A stretch of 64,000 bases of DNA from positions 34,926,527-34,990,526 of the forward strand of contig OX485808.1 in assembly GCA_950295325.1 (NCBI GenBank). Direction: 5' to 3'. The stretch comes from Polytrichum commune. Lineage: Eukaryota; Streptophyta; Polytrichopsida; Polytrichales; Polytrichaceae. Position 1 is the stretch's first letter. Each line of letters opens with the position of its first letter. The position numbers were made by a program, and so were the translations under genes. Under the pieces are notes generated by a model. That model was not told where the DNA came from. It worked only from the letters and a program-made list of their open reading frames with translations, and made no database searches. Below are positions 60,092 through 64,000 of the stretch, one piece after another.

Positions 60092-63000
60092 AACAATCTG
60101 GTGCTGATTGCACTGTCTCATTTTTGTGCTGACCACTTTGACAAGCTGTGTCTCAGAACAGCATGTTAGAGTCATCCCAGATACATGGTCAGTAGCACAT
60201 GTACAAATCGAAGCTGAAAGTGTGCTCTGTAGAATGTGAATATTGGTTTGCATTCTTACAATCTATGATTTGTGGCTATTACATTCACAGGCATGTGGGT
60301 GGTGAGAAGATTGCATACACTCTACAATTCAAGTGTTGAAGTGACATAGCAATGTTAAACTTCCCTTAAACTGGCAGCAGCACGGTACTCCAGTTACTAT
60401 TGACCCATGTTGTCCATGCTGTTCAGGCAATTGTGAGGTTCTCTAGTCTACAGGAAACTGATGTAATTACATTCTCATCATTGGTGAGCAGCTTGTTTCT
60501 ATATAGTGCTGACACCTTTTTCCAAGAGATAACCATTTCTTGTGTTTCCCTATTTTATTGATGACTTAAATTGTACTCTTGTGATTCACAAGTAAAGGAC
60601 TTCCAACTTCCAAGTCTTGTCTCCCAACTGACCTTGAATCAGTTCAAGTCAATTGATTCAGCCAAAGTTCACCACCTCAACTCATCACATTGATGATCAG
60701 ATTTGAGCCACCACCACTCGCTCAAAATCAGCCCCTTTATCAGTGTCATTTCATGTGTTCCTAATTTGGACTTGACCCTCCTACTTAGGTATAAACTCCT
60801 TTGTGACTGAGTCCATTTACCATTAGGATCACTCGATTTTGTAGTTTTTCATCTTTTGGCTTTGACTTTCTTGTTGCTTCTAATTATCAACATGGGGATC
60901 AGAATCTAGGGCAATTCTCTAAACTCTGTGTTTGCACAGTACTGGGCGAGAAAGCAAGGACATTCTTACACTAAACTACTCTCTTCCTTGAATCCTTGTG
61001 TATAGCAATAGAAATAAACCTTAAAGATGTATTCAAATGCACAGGAATCTCTTGTAATTAGAAATGAGGTGCCAAACACATTTTTCCAAATACAAATCAG
61101 TCTAGTCACAAATAGTAGAACCAAGTTGTGCCTTCTGGTACTACGGGCCACTTCACACATGAGCCAAGAGCTGTGACCATGAAATTGTGAGAGCCCAAAA
61201 GAAAGTGTCCAAAGGTCATCCCAAGACACCTCCAAAATCAAGTAGTGTAGTCACGGACCCTTAAGTGAAGTGTGAAGTCATTTGTGACTAGGGCCTCAAC
61301 CAAATGCTATTTCAATGAATATTTGTTCATGCACATCCTCACACATGATAAAATAGAATAAGTTGACAGTTGTGAGCGTTTGGAGTGCCATAGTCTCCTG
61401 GTTTTGTGTTAGACCTACCTCCAAGAGGTGGTTTTTGAAAATAGTCCAAGTGACCATGAAACATGATCCATTTGATGCCATGTAGGAATCCATGTAGACT
61501 TTACATCCATCTTGCATTCACATACTCCGTTGGTCCCTCAAGCGTAGTGTGAAGCGAACTTGGACCGGCTCCACCTTTCCCACGAATGAGAGTGCTTGAA
61601 GTGTAACGGTCATGGGCATTTAGTCTCGTGTGTAAAGTGGCCCTAAACCACCTGATGTATTCTTTACTTATGGTTATGTCCTAGGAATACATATAACTTT
61701 CATTTGGGGGTACTTACTTGCTTCGTAAAATACACAATTGCAGTTTTTTTTCTAGAAGGATTTGTGGTTTTTTTTTCCATTGAGAAATGTAAGTCCCAAG
61801 GGTACTTGGTTGATACCCAAGCACACCATGTTCTTTATCTAGTTTGGCCACACTAATTAAGAATACCAATCTCTGCACCAATACTATTAGGCCCACAATT
61901 GTGCAATTCACAATAAACCTCAATTATTGGATGACATGCACCACATTAACCTCTAATTTCTCAAGCAAATGAAAGGCTTGTTTTGAGTGCATTCCCCTTA
62001 ATGGTGGTTGTGAAATTTTCATGGACAAGTTTTAAGGTTAAGATGGTTTTTATCCATAGGATCTTGAACATAAGAGACAAGCTATTTTGAGGGGGGAAAT
62101 GGCCATAAAGAACCCTTTGGATTTTACATTGTAGCAATTGAAAGAAGGGATGCACAAAGAAATGTCACGTTTTATTCCTCAAAAAATACTTTTGATCAAT
62201 CATATTCACCTAGAAACTAAGCAGAATAACCGCATATTGTCCATGTTTCTAACTACATATATGCAAAGAATTCCTTAAAAATCACAATGTGTCCAAAAGT
62301 TTAATTAAATGGTTGACGTGAGCACAAAAGCCATTTTTATATGAACATCATTTTTAAAAAAAAAATTATCAAAATACACATCACTGATGTCCATGCAAAG
62401 TTTGCATGGGAGTGGCAACCATTGAGCCAACACCCTCACATGAGCTCCCAACACAACCAAAAACATGGCCACTTCCCACTTTGTCACTTTCTTAATTATC
62501 TCTAAATTGCATGGCCCATGTTGGCTTGATATTTCTAGTTATTCTGATTGCAAATGAATGAGTTAGGTGGGGTTTAATGCATGGAAGAAATCAACCATCA
62601 CCCCAAAATGGTTGCTTGGAAAGTTAGGGGTTACATCAAAAATTTGGTGTTCTGAATTTTAAGAGGATTAACATGTTGGACATGGTGCTTGAGATTTTAA
62701 GTTAAGGTAACCACACCCATTTTGAACACTTTGGCAATTTTGGGTTCTCATAGTGATATGACTAACATGCCAAGTATTTCTTCGAATTAGCCTATTAAGT
62801 GGATTCGGCAACTACATAACTCGATATTATTGAACAAGAACTCTATTTCTTATGGAATTTGTAAGTCAAGAGTTTTCATGACCCATTGTGGCACATGGAG
62901 ATTCGTTTGTGCCACATGTCTCGGTGATGCACTACATGTTACACTCGATAATGTACTTCTTGAATAACCTAGAATGATCTTACCTAACACTTCATGCTTG

Positions 63001-64000
63001 TGAGCATGTGGGATCACAAGTGACATGCCAATCATGTTTCTAGTACCTCACACATAATTTATTGAAAGTGTAAACTTAGAAACTCCAAGATCTTATCTAT
63101 GTTGGAACCTCCACTTCGACACTTGTTTATGTCACGTGTGCTACACAGTGGACTCGCAAATGTGTGCACATTGGTCATACTTTGCCTCCGCTTGATTCCA
63201 AATCGAGGGTGATCATGTAACATGTGATTCGTGTCCACTATACCTTAAATTTAAGATGACCTTGAAATGGGTCACAAAATGAAACAGGCCCGGTGCACCT
63301 ACCTTAGACTTGGAAAGGTGGTTTCTAAGGATTTACAAATTTCTAAGTAGATTGTAGAATCGGTGAGCAAAGTATGGGAAAAAGGTCTTCTCCACCATTA
63401 GGTTTAGAAATGGGCTTTTGTATACGGATATAAGATCCTCCAATGTGGAGCTCGTGGTCCAATATTCTCAAAGTTAGTGCACCCAAGAAGACAACCTCCA
63501 TAGCATCCCACACATGTGTAGATGTGTTGTCGATCGTCAAAATGTCACATTACACACTTTGTAGTCATATAGGTTTCGTGGCCCACCCAAAGAGGTTGGT
63601 TAGCCACATAAACTTATTGTACCATGCCCACACAAAGGTTTAAAAAAACACACAAACACACACATAGTCATAATCTAATCTTGGAACTCATGAGGGCTTA
63701 CCTGAATATGATATGCATGAGGGCAAGGGAACCTCCAACGGATACAAAATGCACAAAATAAGGGAGAGAGCACATATGAGACAATTGCAAGTAAGGAGGG
63801 TATGTTTTACTTGTATTTATCATACTATACAAGTCATGGTTTCAATGACGTGGCACCTCTATCGAGTTTTTATTTTTATTTTTCATTAATATTGATGAAC
63901 TATTGTTAAAGGGGTCCAGCTCTTGGAAGTAGAAGTGAGTAAGTAAATTTCCAAAATTGCTCTTCACTTGCAACAACCAATTCACGAAGAAATTGTCTGA
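60092..64000. other. Gene-free right end with MITE-like sequence
   Basis: No supportable gene after the pfkB stop codon. The first few hundred bases should be its 3' region. The remainder is AT-rich, with a TIR-bounded element at 61146-61643 and short domain-free open frames. Confidence 0.55.
61146..61643. mobile_element. MITE-like element, GGGCCACTTCACAC ends
   Basis: About 498 bp. The left end GGGCCACTTCACACATGAG is complementary to the right end CGTGTGTAAAGTGGCCC with few mismatches. Inside, GGACCCTTAAGTGAAGTGTG (61256) and a diverged copy near 61535 suggest that one element inserted in or next to another. No coding capacity. Ends resemble the GGGCC type seen at 11053-11414. Confidence 0.65.

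Noticed and set aside
1-64000. tRNA, rRNA or CRISPR
   Set aside because: No T-arm/anticodon pattern, rRNA-like segment or regularly spaced repeats were found by eye.

Overview
The window is nuclear DNA of a land plant, most likely a bryophyte (moss or liverwort). Genes have short GT-AG introns, and plant-type families are present: a YIPF1/2-like Golgi protein, a pfkB kinase with a transit-like leader, and a nepenthesin-type aspartic protease. A decayed, very AT-rich plastid ndhB fragment sits in the nuclear sequence. Protein-kinase and alpha/beta-hydrolase modules of the type found at the N-terminus of bryophyte NLR receptors (PNL and HNL classes) lie next to each other. The species cannot be fixed from the sequence alone.

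Left part (about 1.9-15.5 kb): two divergent kinase-type genes flank a nearly perfect inverted repeat (arms about 985 bp, spacer about 210 bp). The left gene (minus strand) is intact and intronless: a helical N-terminal domain followed by a kinase with all catalytic residues. The right gene (plus strand) has a related helical N-terminus and a pseudokinase domain broken by one in-frame TAG. Phase-compatible exons continue into a SERAC1-like alpha/beta-hydrolase whose nucleophile position is Cys, and probably into a final exon carrying an internally duplicated domain I do not recognise. I found no NB-ARC P-loop. This apparent three-part protein is the most unusual object in the window.

Middle (15.5-48 kb): AT-rich and repeat-rich. 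It holds a complete nine-exon aspartic protease gene (19137-28281), an intronless GC-rich FkbM-type methyltransferase (37582-38445), a decayed acidic repeat gene split by the plastid ndhB insertion (42.2-43.8 kb), several TIR-bounded short elements, and long stretches with nothing recognisable.

Right part (48-60.1 kb): an intronless fragment of the splicing factor CWC22 with only the MA3-side half (47978-48844, plus), a six-exon YIPF gene (49466-52482, minus) and a thirteen-exon pfkB sugar/nucleoside kinase gene (54814-60091, plus). All exon phases in the last two close exactly. The final 4 kb contain a MITE-like element and no gene I can support.
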